From Monarcha castaneiventris obscurior (taxonomy: Eukaryota; Chordata; Aves; Passeriformes; Monarchidae): a stretch of 64,000 bases of DNA. Location of the stretch: positions 10,074,001 to 10,138,000 of the forward strand of contig JAMPIT010000890.1 in NCBI GenBank assembly GCA_026261815.1, in the 5' to 3' direction. Below are positions 13,399 to 28,200 of this stretch, one piece after another. Numbering within the stretch: position 1 is the first letter of the stretch; each line of letters opens with the position of its first letter. The notes beneath the pieces were generated by a model, which saw only the letters and a list, made by a program, of their open reading frames with translations, ran no database searches and was not told the origin of the DNA. A program made the position numbers and the translations under genes.

Positions 13399-16300
13399 AT
13401 ATATGCTGCTAAAATACCTGCTTTGTAAACAAGGATAAAGGCACAGAATTTAAGATACAGCCTACACACCTGAAGGTTACTGATGAGATGAGAAAGGAAT
13501 ATTTCTTTTGTTTTAAACACACTTATAAAGACAGCTCAAGTTTAAAATCTGAATAGTGACTGATAAGTCCCATCAGCACCTTACAGAAGTAAAGATTTTT
13601 CCCAAAACGCTAAGCAACATTACGCACTTCTACTGTTATGCTTGGAAAAAAAATTTATTGTGTAAATGTTTCCTCTGACATGAGATCAAACTTTTACAAA
13701 TATTTTCTGAATTACTGGTGTTTTTTACAAAATATAAATGTTTTGCCAGGTGGCTGACTTCATATGATAAAAGCTTTACTGGATATTTTAGATTTTGATC
13801 TCAAATCATACTGTCAGCTGTTGGATTTGTTTCAGTTATTTAGTTTTCAGCAAAATGTATGGATTTCTCAGACATCTTCAGAAACATATCCAACTTAGTT
13901 CCACTTCATTTTATAAATATAAAAAACCAAACCTACAAAACCTTTTCAAATTCAAGCATAAAAAGAAAGCTGTTTTAAACTTGGGAAGGAGATGAGTGCC
14001 CCAGCGATTAAATATGCACTGATGTTCAGTTCTTCTCTACTTCCTGTTTACTTTTTCTGATTTTTGGTTACCTTCTGTGCCTAACTTACCATGGACAACA
14101 GCCGCAACTAGCCTGTCCTGGAGTCTGTTTTCTTCTTCTCAAACTGTTTCCACTCCTCCCACATAAGCATTCATGACAGAGGATCCCAGGCAAAGACTTT
14201 TGAGTTTTTAGCCATCTTATTCAGTAATGTAATCTGACTGTCTCTTCCATTTAGCTTTTAGGAAGGATGTCCATGCACTTGAATTCATCTTGAATGAAGT
14301 CCACAATTGCTTCCTAGTGCCTGCTCCCACATAATGCAGTTTCATCCCCTGCTTTGCAATTCTAGCTCACAGCTAACTCAGTTAGCAAAGTACACACTGC
14401 TTAGATTCACTGGGCCTTTTGCAAGGCCTCTGGAAATGGAAAGGTCAGTGTATGAACCATGCATATTGAGTCACAGTTCATCAGATGTTACTTGCTGCTT
14501 GCCCTAAAGCCCCAGAAGCTGACAGGTATCCTATAAGCAGTGTACAATGTCTGTGTTAATGATCTCAACCCTGAACTTGCACGGGCAGTTTTAGCTGCTG
14601 AATTTTCTCAAGTACCCAAAGGCTGTTTTGGCTTTGACATTACACACAATGAATCAGGGAGTCCTCATACTCTGCAACACCTTCAAACTTCCTCCCCCAC
14701 ACGGCTCCTTCCTTCTCCAAATCACCAGAACAGACCAAGCTTCCAGCACCTCCTTGTGCAAGCTAACACTACCATCTCATCAGAGAACTGAAAGTAGTCT
14801 TCAGCTGGCTCCCAAATGGAAACTGAACTCTAGGGAAGGTGTTTGCTGGGTTGGCATGCATTCAGCAGAACAATTATGGAATGAAAGCTCATAGGTCTGT
14901 CTCTTTCCAAGCTATTTTCTTACCATGTGCCTAAGTGGCACGTTTCTTGGGGCTCTATGCTGTATCAAAGGCTTTACATATCAGGTGCAGTGCAGTGCAA
15001 AAGCCTGCAGTCACCTTAGACCCACCACTGCAACCAAGCTAATCAGGTCTTTATAAAAATCTGATTAATAGGGAAGTCCTATTCGTGCACCTCAGTTGTC
15101 TGGTGAGGGACCAGAGGAAACCTGGGCAAGGTTTCAAGCTTTCACTCTTGGCCAAATCTGCAACATTCTTTGGTCCCTATGTTTCAACACTCAAGACCTG
15201 AATTAGCCAGGACTTTTATTTTATTTGCAAAGTTACACTATTTCTTTGCTACTCTCAGAAGCTGAGAGCAGATTGTGTAAGAGATTATAGTCTGGCACAC
15301 TGCTGACAGCTGAGCATGTCATCAACAGAAACAGTAGCTAACAGATTCACATCCTTTTATTTCTCTGCTGACTTGAGGAAAGAGTTAGAATGGCTGATAA
15401 TTTAATCTTTTTTTTTACCTACTTAGAATTAAATATTTGTAAATCAGAATCCCAAGTGCAATGAAGAATTCAAACAACAGAACACCTTAGGTACTGTTCC
15501 ATTATTTTTGACTCCTTAGGGCAGAATTTCTAACTATTTTGTAAAACAGCCTACTAGCCCAGGTATTAGAGAACAATGACTTTCAGACTCTCTCAAGCAA
15601 GGCCACATCGCATCAGTATTCATAGACAAAACATTCTTCTTTAGTATTCTCACTAGCAATTGCTTTGTCTTATGCTGGGGCTTTTCATCTCTATCCTTAA
15701 ATTTCAACGAACAAGAAATTGGCATGATACCAATTTACTCTTGAATGCCTCACGGGGTTTTGGCTAGGTAAGGAACAAATATCATCTCATACCTTTAACA
15801 GCCCAAATGAAATTTCTTTTTTCTTTTTTTCTAGTTCTCAAGTGTCTCTTGGCCAACTGAGATGGATGAGTAGTTCTAAGGCACCTATTACAGACTTGTT
15901 TGAGCTTTGGATGATGAGATTGCTTTTCCTGCAGGTAAACTCTGCAGCATCCTCAGAGATGGGTCACTTAAGCTGTCTACCCAAATTCCTCTTTTCTTCC
16001 ATTATGGTAAAATAATCATCATAAGGAGTTCTCTCTTCAAAGATAATGTCATTTAAACTGAGGCAATCCAATTTCTTGGCTCTGCCTTCTGCACATAGGA
16101 TATTCCCAGCCTGTTCTTATTTAACACCCTTGCTTACCTAAGCCCTTTGGATGTTCAGCACATCTTTTGCAGAAGGCAGTGCGAAACCTTTTTCTTTGTT
16201 TGCAAGCTAATTATTTAGTTCCTGCACTACTTATAGCATCTTATCTCAGCATTTTCCAAGTTGATCAGCAGCTTCCATGTCTCCTTCATTTCCTGGAAAG

Positions 16301-16540
16301 CTTTCTGGGTCATGACAGCCACGTCACTGAGCACCTCATCAATCTGTCTTGCTCTCACAGACAGAGAGCTCTGTGATTTGGCTTCCACATCCACTCAGAC
16401 ACTTTAAATTGCAGGGTCAACAGAGTTTTTATCTCCCCTGAAAAAGCATTGGCGGTCTCCCAGAAGAGACTGGGAAAGAATATTATAATTCATTTTTCAA
16501 AATCTCTGATTTTCTGTCTCATTTCTTGGACTTCTTTCAG

Positions 16541-16590
16541 TGTTTTTTTGTTTGGTTTTTGTTTTGGTTTGGGGTTTTTTTGCCTTTCAG
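16541..16590 (+). repeat. T/G-rich low-complexity run
   Basis: A run of T tracts broken by single or paired G (gtttggtttttgttttgg and similar), ending in a T tract and 'ttgcctttcag'. The end mimics a splice acceptor, but the following sequence shows no coding block, so it is called only as low-complexity DNA. Confidence 0.8.
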
Positions 16591-18837
16591 TCCTCTCAGC
16601 ATCTCTGTAACAGCTCTGTTTGGGCTTACTGGGAATATCCCCTCATTAACTTTCTTCCCGGAAGCTCTCTGACACCAGCACACCAAAATTTAGCCTTCAT
16701 CTAATGGAGAAAATCATAGGGTGTCTGTGCAGGTTGAGTGCCTCGGGTAGCACTTTCATTGTTTCATATGTTGCAGCCCTTAGAGGTTACTGAAGAATAG
16801 GGGTGGGGTTAGCAAGGTCCACTATTGTCCAAGTGGACATCTACCTGTCCACATACCTGCCTTCTGCCTGTCACCAACATGGTACCCGAGCAGCAGGCTG
16901 GCTGTGGAGGGCATCAGCACACAAAGCCACAGCCCAGAGTTACTAGGATACATTCACACCTTCTTTACCTGCCAATTCCCTCTCTGCTGGTAGCTGGAGA
17001 ATGTAGAAGTCATTCCATAAACTCTGTGTCATGCCTAGGCTGTGATGCTGTTGCTAAGGAACCTGTGAGGCTGCTTCCTGTCTGGCACAAGGCAGAGGTT
17101 GCTCGTCTGCAGGGCAGCCTTTCTGTTTGGTGTCAGATAAATCTTCAAACAATAACAAAATCCCTCACACCACAACCACACAACATCAAACTAAGCATTC
17201 CCAAACAGAAAGAAATATTGCGCTAGTCTAAGGACTAGCTCATGTCTGGATCAGTGCTACAAGTTATTAGACATTGGAAGGAACTAATTGACTTCTAAAT
17301 GCTTATGATTCCTATGACACCACAAACTCCAAAGCACTCAAAAACTGAGTATCTCACCTTTCTGATACTGATAAGTTAAGAGATGTGTTGGCCAATTGCC
17401 ATCTATTTGTAATAGCGCAGGTTATACTCCACTTTTAATATAGAGACCCCGTTTTCCTGTAAAGCAAAATTCAGTTTGCCTTTCCTGAACACAAGCAATC
17501 ATAGTCATGTAGAGATCCTAAAGAAGATCTAACCACTATGAGACATCTTATAGCTTGAATTTTCATGCTGGAAACAGATCAAGACATCAGTGAGATGCTA
17601 AAGAGGAGGTATTACCAAGGATCTGTATATTTGACAACCTAAGAGGAAATAAAGCCCTGGATTAATACACACGTCCCTCTTAACTGAAGTCTCTTAAGCC
17701 CCATTTTATCCATTGCAAAAGAAAAAAAGCAGATCCTTGATTAGAGGCTAGACTGAAAGAAGTAGAAAACCCAGGCATATTTATTCCCTTGTTTCACTAA
17801 AATAGAAAGACTGAAAAGACTAAAATAGTTGGGTTTTGTCACTTTCTGCTTGTTTAACCCTTTGCTGCTCATGGATCAGGTTAATGCCAGTAGGCTCAGG
17901 AAGAACACCAAGCAGCATTTTGAAATATTTTGTTGATATTTATTTATACTTATTTTTCATTTCTGTCGTGTCCACGCAGATTTTTGTGCTGCTTTAAGTA
18001 AGGACCAGATGCAGCCAAAGAGATACAAAAACACACATACAGAAGGAATCTATCTATGCCAGGGCAACATCCAGTTCAAATGCCTGTAATCAAAATTAAT
18101 GTTGGCAGAAAATTTACACTCAACTAGTAAATATTAAACTGTACTTAGTACTAACACAACAGAATTGTTACACAACTCTTTACCTTACAACCATTGTTTC
18201 TACCACACTCAATTTCAGCAATTACTGTCTAAGTATTATGAAAATTGTCTCCATTATCATCAGTACCAGAATGCTTGATATCATCTAGATCCCTTTCCTT
18301 CTCAATCCTAGATGCAGTAGTCAAAGCATTTCCTCAGTGCTTTCTGAGGGCTGTAATTATGCCCTGCCTGTGCCTAAAATCTCATGCCCAGTCCATTTAA
18401 TTTCCCTGACAATCTCTCACGAGGCACAAGTCTGTTTCCCTCACCAAGCTTATTAGTATCTATTCCCGCTCCAGCAGGTAGATCTCAGACTTCCAGGGTT
18501 TCTTATTTGAAAGACCATTTTATTGACAACTGCATACAAAGAAAAGGATTATTATGAATAAAAGATTAAAGGAAATCAGTGGCTATCGACCATTCAAAAA
18601 AAGTAACAACAGCTATGCCAGCAAAACTTTGTAGTGCAAATCTGACCTAAATGACTACTTGAACCAAACTTGAGAAAGTGGATTTACATACTAACATGCA
18701 ATTGATATACTTAAACAATACCTATTTTACTGACACACTGATGTCTGCATGAAGGTGACAGCTACTGCTAGTTATATATGTTTAAAGTACCTCTTCCTTA
18801 TAAAATTCCTTCCACACTCAAGATTGTATCAGTATGC

Positions 18838-19200
18838 TATGGATACTGAAAAAGCCTCAGCAGAGAATTTCTTCAGCTCTTTGCAGTAGTTTGTGAGAGT
18901 TCTGTCTTTCCCATGCAGATTACTTTAAACAAGATTACAGTATTGTAAACTTCTTGCACCTGCGGGTTGTTTGGCAGAATTGTTATGGTTCTAACTGAAA
19001 AACATTCAGAGATGGGTGTCTTAGAACTTGACCAATCCCCTTAGGGGGTGGATGGCAAAAACCAGTCACCTTATGCCACTCAATACACTTCGCGAACTAA
19101 CATATAAAAGTCTTCTGAGAATTCATTAAAGTGCTTCCTTTTATCCCCGAGCCTGGACTTTGTGTCGTTTCTCTGCTCGGCCATGGTGAGAACAGCGACA
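18838..19200 (+). mobile_element. Probable solo LTR of an endogenous retrovirus
   Basis: The spacing of promoter signals is that of a retroviral LTR: CCAAT at 19032-19036, TATAAAA at 19103-19109, and a poly(A) signal ATTAAA at 19125-19130. A 'tttgtgtcgtttctctgct' block follows near 19160-19176 and the region ends in 'gcgaca'. GTATGC occurs at 18832-18837 and again at 19201-19206, exactly flanking a 363-bp segment. Six-base duplications are typical of class II (beta/alpha-like) elements. The proposed left end reads TATGG rather than the canonical TG, so a substitution or a wrong boundary must be assumed. No primer-binding site or internal retroviral coding remains lie downstream, which suggests recombination to a solo LTR. 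The right half (19020-19200) is better supported than the left. Class and boundaries are inference. Confidence 0.62.
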
Positions 19201-19206
19201 GTATGC

Positions 19207-22200
19207 CAGTTTTATCTTTATTTACTAAACTCACAGCACCACAAAATATTAGGATCTGCTCTTTAACGGTTTGGGTGAGATCTAACTTAAATGAAGCAAT
19301 TAGAAAGAGCAGGATAAACACCTTTCCCTCAGCTACAGAACACAACATTTTCCAAGGTTTAGTCATGCTTTGCTAGGTATTCTGTCTCTGCCCAGAAAAA
19401 TAACAGAATTTCTTCCAATAGATATATTTGCATCTCAATATATGTCCTTGGAAACACTTGGTAAGACTTTAGTGGGTTTTTCTAAATGAAAAAATTCTCT
19501 GTAGGTCTCAAAAGTATGGCATGCTCTTGCACTTAAGTATTTGTTAGGTAGTATAATATATACAGATCTGTCTCTGAATTGTAAATCATTAAAAAAAAAA
19601 ACACCTCACAGAGGAATTGTAAATTCAGATGCTGGAAGAGGTACTTATTCATATAGGAAGAGGAATGACTCATTTTTTGTGAAAAATTATCTCAATATAT
19701 TCAGCCAACACCAGCCTCATATCTGTCAGGCTTAGAGAATTTCTGGGAATCTAAAGAGCCTGACATTCCTGTCAGCTCCAACAACATGTACCCTTAATCA
19801 AGATATGCACACATACATTGATGAGACATCATTCCTGTCAACTGATCTGAGGGCTGGCCTGCAAAGAGGAGCTATTCCAGAACTCAACAAGAGTGTGAAT
19901 GTAACCTCTCCACACCAGGAGCTTGCATTGAACCGGTACACTGTGGTAGTTCTTTTATCTTTTTTCCCATTTAACCAAGGACAAATATGAAAGCAATTGG
20001 TATTTTGCTGGTTTTTTTCAACTTGAAGTCATATTTGATGTCTTATTTATGTCCAGCTCTAGATTTTAATAGGATACTTTATGTGATACACTGGGGGAAA
20101 ATACAGCACTTACATAAAAAGAAAAAAATTAAAATAACATGTTTAGATTAATTAACACTCAATAGAGTCAGAACAATAATAGAAGAAGTGACAATATGAA
20201 CAGACATATTTAATTGAAATGTATTACCTATGGTGTTAAAGACACTTGCAGCAGTACAGAAATTACTTATTGAAATAAAAGACTGAGAAGCGTTACCAGG
20301 GATTACACGCAAAATTTGCTGAATCTGCTTCTGGATATATAGAATAGCTCACAGGCTGCCAGTATCTGTGAGGAAGCCATCCTTAGAACAGCTTGAAGAC
20401 TAATCTCCTGTATATATCTTTTGTAACCATTTATTTTAGATTGTTCCAAATATAAAACATGTGCAGAAAAAACAGAAAAACCACAACAACTCTTGTGCTT
20501 GTTTTCAGGAGTATTTCTTATTCAATAAACTCTGAGAACTAGAACATGATTTGATAACCTGAATCCATAGGCCTAGATTTTCTTCCTCCAAAGAAAATTA
20601 AAAGGAGACAGGGTGTTGCATACATCCCTCCCAGTCTGGATACTTCTATCTGTGGTGCACATTCACCCTAAAATAGAGGCAGACAGCATAAAATGCCTGG
20701 AACGCAGTCTGTCTGCTCTTTTTCCTTTGTAATTATTTTCTTGCACTATCTGTGATGAGATGCAAGTGACAGTCTCAGTTTCAATCTGGAATGTCACTTT
20801 AGAAAGTCCAAGCATGACAAGTTAATTCTGCTATACAGAACATCTGCTGAAAGCTGTGCAAACCCCTCAAAAATAACACCTTTAATGCCTGCCTTGGCAG
20901 GGCATCCAGGCAGCAAGGCAAGGGGAATACAGTCAAGACCACCAGGAGCCCTACAATTGACCAAATAAATATATAAACTTTGATGAGTTTTAGAAGGCAA
21001 AAATTAGAATAATAAACATTGGCCATCCCTCTTATCTTAATTTAGCTCTACACTACACAGTGAAATAGCATAAGTTCCCTACATATTTCAGGAGTTAAGA
21101 ATAAGTTTTTTCCTCAGACTTGTTCATCACGATTTTGCTCACTGAACATGCCTTACAGATATCTAAGCCTACATGATGAAAAATTGTCACAGTTCTTCCC
21201 CAACAGAACGAAACTACTATAACTCAGCAACTGCACTGAAGAGTAGGAAGTAAGATTAACTATTATTTTCAACAACAAAACACAACCTCAAAGGCATAGT
21301 AGTCACAAAAAAACAAAGATAGCAGGCATACCATAATGCACATAGCCATCTGTGCATTATAAAGCTCCTCTCACATGTTTCAACCTGCAGCAACTCAGTT
21401 TAAACAACTGCTACAAGATCCAACAGCAAATATATGCATTCAGTCTTCCCTGAGCACATTGGTTAAACCACTTAGGATCACACAGACCAGCTACACCTGA
21501 AGATTATTTTTTAAAAAATGAAATATATATAACCAAGTTTATTTCTTGTACATGGTTTAAGTTAGGAGTGGAGAAAGAGTGGGAAGAAAAAGAAAAGCAG
21601 GAGCTAATGATTCTGAACAGCATGGAAGCCAAGTAAATTGCCATCTTTTCCTCATAATCTCAAGATAACAGCCTCCCACCTACAAGGCAGAGACAAGTTC
21701 CTCTTCAATAGAACTAAAAGGACATGTGCAACCTCTGATTGCAGTGCTTGGCAGCGGTGAACAGAGTAAAATGTCACAGGCAAGGATTCTGAAGTGGGGC
21801 AAGACAAAAAGAGATGGTAGGAAACCTACAAGTGTTGATGAAGTTAATAGAAGAAACAGTCTATAATTCAATGTATTTTTAATTTCAGTATAAAATGTCA
21901 AGTTTAATTTATACACATCTAGTTTCCTCCTAACATTCTAAATATCAACAAGCAATTTTAAGATGCCATGAACGCTGATAAAAATGTAATAATAAAGCAT
22001 CTTCTTTTTTAAGACCAGTCATGCAGGTTTCCTACACTTCAGGTTAGACTCTTGAATTCAGGCTTTACAGAGAATAAAAAGGTATTTTTTATTTCTTGTC
22101 CAAAAGCACCCCATAAAATATAGCCTCAGTGTAAGTCAAAGGTAACCTCACCAAAATTACAATATAAATCAGAATGAAAGCAAACCTAAAAAGCAAACAT

Positions 22201-25200
22201 CATTTTATTCTTAGGCACATCATATCTACTCAGATTATTTCCTTTGATTTAATTAGAATTGTATCTTTTTTGCTGAAATAAGAACACTGGAAAGCGTGGC
22301 TAATTATCTTTTGATTTTTCTATTATTTTATGGTGATGTCTTGTAAACCCAAAAATCATGGCAGCAAACATGGAAAAGATTAGAAGAGTTCATTCTCCTC
22401 CCAGACAGGATAAATCTGAGTCAGTAAAAATGCATGGAAAGTTACAGTAGGTTATAAGGACTCCATGAAGGGGTTATTTGAGCTCATTTTCAATATAGAA
22501 AACGATCATTTTTCACATCACTGGCCAATTAAATGAGTTCAAACAAACCTCTCATATCCTGGGGCAATGCAAATTTGCAAGTAAAAAAATAGCACTCAAT
22601 CTTAGAAATCCAAAGTAGGAGATCAAAGGAAAACACATAACAATACCATAATGCAAATGAGTATTTGCCTGGGAAATAAAAAGCTCTGCAAAAAAAGTCC
22701 ACGACAGCAGAATTCCTAGAGCTCAGAGTTCTATAAAGCCAGTTAGCAGGGTTTGACTCATCTTCTTTGAGAACAAAAGCCTGACCCTGAGGAAAAGAGC
22801 CGTGCTGTTGGAGAGGCAGTTCCAGGTCCCCAAAGTTTGAAGCTTTGGAAATGCTCAACTTCCGCTAAAATATTAACTAAGATAATTTTTTTGTTCATTT
22901 TGAAGTGATTATATCCCATCTTTCCTGCGCAAGAAGAAGAACAACAAAAAAATCCACTAAAATAAGCACCATAAGGAGCAGCAGAATTTTTCAGTCAGAA
23001 TAAAGACCTAGGGGTCCAAAAGCCTACAAGGAACTGCAGTATATTATTCCCTTATTTTAGACACGCTGACAACCATCTTAATAAATAATGCTTCTACTTT
23101 GGTAGACTAAGGTATCAAGGGAAAATGGATGAAATATTCCATTGAAACTCTGAGGCAGAAGTTACAGATATTGAAGGCTCCAGTTATTTATGTTTGTTCC
23201 CTCCTGTAAAACCACCCAAGGACTTTTCACTTGCAAGCTTTCCAATTTCTCAGGGTAATAAGCTATCACTATTCCCTGGTTATTGTTTGCTCTCACTTCC
23301 AGATACTTTATGTAGATAAGCTGTTTGTAACGCTGAATTTTGATGGTCTTGGATCCCACAGGAGTCTGTGTATGAGCCCATAGGGGCTCTAGGAGGCTCG
23401 GCTCAGACTTGGGTGAGCATTGATGTTGCCAGAACACACAGCTGCTTCGGTTACAGCTCGGGCCTCATTGTTAGTCCTAGAGGAGACACAGAGGTCACCG
23501 GGAGTCAGACAAGCACAAAGAAGAGAAGAGGCTTCCCTGCAAAACACACAGCCCTATGGTCTCTGCAGAGGAGGTGAAAACTACAATGTTAACAAGAGAG
23601 TACAAGGGGCCAGGCGGGCAGGGACAGGAGAAGAAAAGGGAACAAAGAGGTGAGGTTGTCTCTCTACACAATGAGGTAGGCACAGCTCTCCAACTGGGCA
23701 ATTTTAAGCAAGTGTTTTGCAATAGAGGAGCTTTCAGTTTTTTCAGACCTACATCATCATGTAATTTGCAGGTGAGATTTGCAGATTTTATTTGCACATA
23801 CTTCACTTGAATGTCCTTGCGAATTACACTTCCAAGTCCACTCTTTTCACAATGTTAGCATAATACACAGGTGTACCCACAGGCCCAGCTCCAGCTAATC
23901 CCTGAACTGTTCCTGGCACATCACCAAGCAGCAGTGACTATAATGAACAACAACAGCAAAGACACGATAGCCTTATCTTTCTGGCAAGAGCTCTGAAAGC
24001 TCCAGAAACTCATCATCACTAATGCAAACCCGAGAAAGGAGGGAAATATGCTTTCACTAAGCAGCAGTCTCACTGGGGCCTCCACTTACGATAACATTCA
24101 CAGCAGCTTAGAAAACTTCCTCTAATAAAACAGTCAGTAAAGACTCATACAGGACAAATGCATCAAAGCAAACAGAGAAGCAAATAGCCATTTTAACTAC
24201 ACTGGTTCACAACTTTTTATTATTTTTTAATTTTTTTCCTTCTAATTTTTGTTTTATTAATTAGGTTTGTGGGAAAAAAATAGGCTTGGGGGCTGTTAAT
24301 TAAGAGATCTTAAGCTGATTTAAATTTTAAAGCTTGGGGAGTTAGCGGTTTCATATACAAAGAAAAAGGACATAACCTCAAATGCAGCACCAAAAAATTC
24401 AAAATTCAGCAATACAACGCAGCAATAAGATTACTTGAAATCCCTTCCTTTACTTAAACATTCCTGCAGTTCTTGCCATCAAGAAATGCAAGAAGTGCAG
24501 CTGTAGTCAGCCCTGCAGCAAGGAGTTTAAGACTTCAAAGCTGATTTTTCAAAGGTCTCTCAGTTTGTTGTTGACAACAGTGTTTTTGTTTCAACTCCAG
24601 AGGTCCTTATAACTAAAAATACTGAGATATGGGTACATATATGGGTATCCCTGAATTCAGCCTAACATCAAATAAGAGACTGTTTTATACAGTAACTATC
24701 AACAGGCAAACCACAGTATCATTTGAGGTGATGGGGAGCTCAGGGCTGTAACACAGAGGCAATAGCAGATAGTACTGGAAAACTTCCATTTAAATAAAAA
24801 TTGTCTTAGTAAGGCTAAAATGCAACACACCTCTTATAAAGCTTTGCTTTTAAAATCTTCTTTATTTGCTCTCCCTCCAGCTTCTGTGTGCCCCCCCCCG
24901 CCCCGTTGCTGACAGGCTGTATTTCCTCTTACCAATTGCAGGTGCTGTGCTGCTGCAGCTCTCCTCACCATGCCAAAAACCATTCAGAGTGCACCGAGTC
25001 AGCACTGCTGACTCCTACCTCCCATTTCTCCCCCGAGGGAAATCTCTCCTAACCACGATCTCCATTGCCTGAAGATCAAGATATGTGGTAATTACCTTTG
25101 TTGTGACTTCTACCCCCACTTACAGCGTCTGGGATAAAGTTTACTGACATGACAAGTACCCGCACAGTCTTGCAGTGTGTCACAATGCCTGACAGGCTAA

Positions 25201-28200
25201 ATTAACAGTGGTGGAGGGAAAAATATGCTATCAGAGATACACAGCACTAAAATAGGGCAGCTTCGAATCGGCTCTTAAAATCAGAAAGCCTGATGAGTAA
25301 AACCAGCACATTAATACCTGTCATTAGGAAAAGCACGTATCTAGCAGTTTTTTAGAAATAAAGCTGTGACTGTAAAGACAAGTGCACCTGTACAATACAT
25401 AGTCTACATCTACACTGTTAAATGGTCATGCTCAGCATGCCTAGGAGTTGTCCCAAATATTGGGAGCACACCTGTACAGTTCCTGGAAAACAAGGTCCAA
25501 GTTCCTTCACATGGAGTCAGAAAGCAAATCTGTCACAGTCTCCCATCTGACCCACAATATTCTTCTCAGTAAGGACAAGAACAGTGAAACTTTCTGTTCT
25601 TGAACCTACTTGCATTATACCAAGTTTACCAATACCAAGGCTTTCATACAAGGAGTAACCCAGACTTTGGCCTACAATAATGATGAAAATAATCTTTAAA
25701 TGATTCAACAGTATGGATTTGAATTATTTTAATTTACTTCTTTTTTCTATTTTGTTTTGGCAGCATGTTCAGGGGATAATGAAGGCATGGAAATACTAAA
25801 GGTTCTCTGAATTTCTAATTGCACTGGCATTCAATTCTGCCTGTGATCTGATCCTCTCTTAATGCTGCTGTAGCCTGGATATGTCCTAGATTAGCAGCTT
25901 TCCCTACATGTCAGGACACTACTGCTGACCACAAATCCTTTTCTATCATGCTTTGTAAATGTCAGATTTTTTTAGTCTCTCTATTGCATTCTTTTCTCCT
26001 GATGTATCAGATCACCTTTCTCCCACAACTTGGAGTACAATAGATAATAATCTTTTTTCCTGATCCCAAATGTAATTTTGCACTACAGTTGTAAACTCTT
26101 CATAGTCTGTCTTACTCCTTAGCTCTTTCCTAGTCCAACTGCTGCATCAGCTATCAAGCTACTGTCATATCTTGGAACCATCATCCACCAAGCCAAATCA
26201 TCCTCACAGCCCTTTCAAGTATCATCTTAAAGATTCCAGACTAAGCAACACCTCTTTCACATTCATCAGCAATCTTGATGCCCTGTATTATTCTTCTGCT
26301 TGGTGTATTGAAATTTCCATCTTTCCCAAGGAAAACAAGACATAATACACAAGCCTTATGTACAACCCGAAGGCAACTGAACGTGCTCCCATAGGCATGA
26401 TTTTTAACAATACTATTTTTGTATTTCTAGTCCCACCGGGGAAAGTAAAAATATTTTTTGAGCCTGGAATATCCTTATGTTTAGTTTTTAAAATGGATCA
26501 AACCTTAGGAAGGCAAACAATAAGAAGTGATAAACCTGGCTCAGTGAAGTTGGCTTAGCACATTTAACAACTTTTGAGATGTCCTACTACTGCATATGTA
26601 GATTAATGTCCTTTCTGAGGAAAAGCAAAGGTCATTAAGGAAGGAGAAACTGATACCAACATTTTGAGATATAAAGCCCTCTGTGGATGCAAATCCCAAG
26701 AAATCTGGAGAATCAAACATCGAGATTTAACTTTTCAAGCAGTGCCAGAGAGTGAAATGCTTCAACGTCTTGAAACTAGCTCTTGTGGGCATTTGAGTGT
26801 CTCAGAATTGCCTTTCTGAAATTCTCAGGCTCAGTGAACAGGCAAGCTTGTTAAGCACTTGCTAAAATATTCAGAGGAGATAATGGCCTCACTGCTGGTG
26901 CCTGGGTGCAGATTTTCCCTCATTCTAGTTTCGGAAGACAGTGTCTTTCTATAGAATTCTTGTGTTTCTTGTATTCTTGTGTTCTTGAGGTTGAGGCATC
27001 ACTAATGGTCAAACACAGTAGCATTACTCAGCTACAGCTTTGCTATTGCAATCATTATTGCTCAGGTAGAATTCAAATTATTTCCATTGGTATTATCACG
27101 TCTAAAGTAGTTTTCACATTTTAGAAATTTACTTACAGAGCTTACTTTTAATTGCCTTAGAGAAATTAATGAAAGCAGAGAAATAAATAGGGCATAATTA
27201 TCCTAATGGAGGAGTATTATTTATGCAGTACTAAATAATATTTAAGTATAAAATGCTTCATAGTACTAAAATAAAACTCACCATAGCAAACTCTGCTGCA
27301 GATATATTCCCTTCACTAGGTTAAGTCCAAAAACACGTGATTTACACAAAGGAAGAAGTACTAAAGGAATACAATTAAAAATAAAGAGCATTGTATAATT
27401 GCTTTGTACATCTAACAACCCCCAAGTAAGCCTTTACACAAGAACACGACTGAGTATTAGCACTTACTCAGAAATAGCAATGTGAATCAATAAAAGGGTT
27501 TTTTTCCAATTTATCTTGCACACCTCTGATTTAAGTAGGAACATTATTAAGATCAGGAGATAGTCAATACGGGGAAGAACATACCTAGAGATAAGCTGGA
27601 GATGGCTGCAGACAAACCCCCTTCTTAGTGAATATTTTAACTCCTCTTATTTTACGGTATTTAAATTTGCTGAGGAAAGTTGAGTTCTCACCCACCTTGA
27701 GGGGGAATATAAACTAGAAATCCCATTCATTCCTTTCAACTTTTTGTCTCATAGCTGTCTTGAATTACCTTCTTAAGCACAATGGCAGCAGAGGCCATTA
27801 GGCCAACAGTGCAACCTAGACCTTTCATAATTAGTCTGACTTTACTCACCTGAACCCTATTGGGATTTAGTCAAAATCAGCTGTGTGCCATCACTGAGGA
27901 ACAGCTACCACCAAGTTCTCCTACCCAAGACAGCTGCATGACTGGATGCTGGTTAGGTGAGATTTACAGACAGGAGTCCAGCTGGCAAACCACCTCCATA
28001 GTGAAGAGAAAGGCAAATATTGGCAAGTCCTTCCCAAGTCCGGATCCTATGACTAGGTCATGCAAACAGATTTCAAACAGACAAAATAATCTTAGAAAAA
28101 AATTTCCCTCCAATTGCTCTCCTATCTCTTCTTGAGGTTTGTAGAAAAAGCCATAACAAATACAAAACCCTACCAAGCAAACAAAAAATAATACAACTCT

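Larger units (their letters stand above)
4557..18831. other. Long AT-rich non-coding stretch
   Basis: Some 14 kb without a supportable exon. Open frames are short (up to 142 codons at 9466-9894) and have compositions expected of translated non-coding DNA. Local structure worth naming is given separately: a T10/A24 inverted homopolymer at 7341-7374, palindromes at 10280-10295 and 13381-13398, and a T/G-rich run near 16541-16590. It could be intergenic or belong to introns of a neighbouring gene. Confidence 0.5.

Noticed and set aside
16541..16590. Splice-acceptor-like end (polypyrimidine then ttgcctttcag)
   Set aside because: Nothing exon-like follows, and T-rich runs ending in CAG are frequent in AT-rich DNA.
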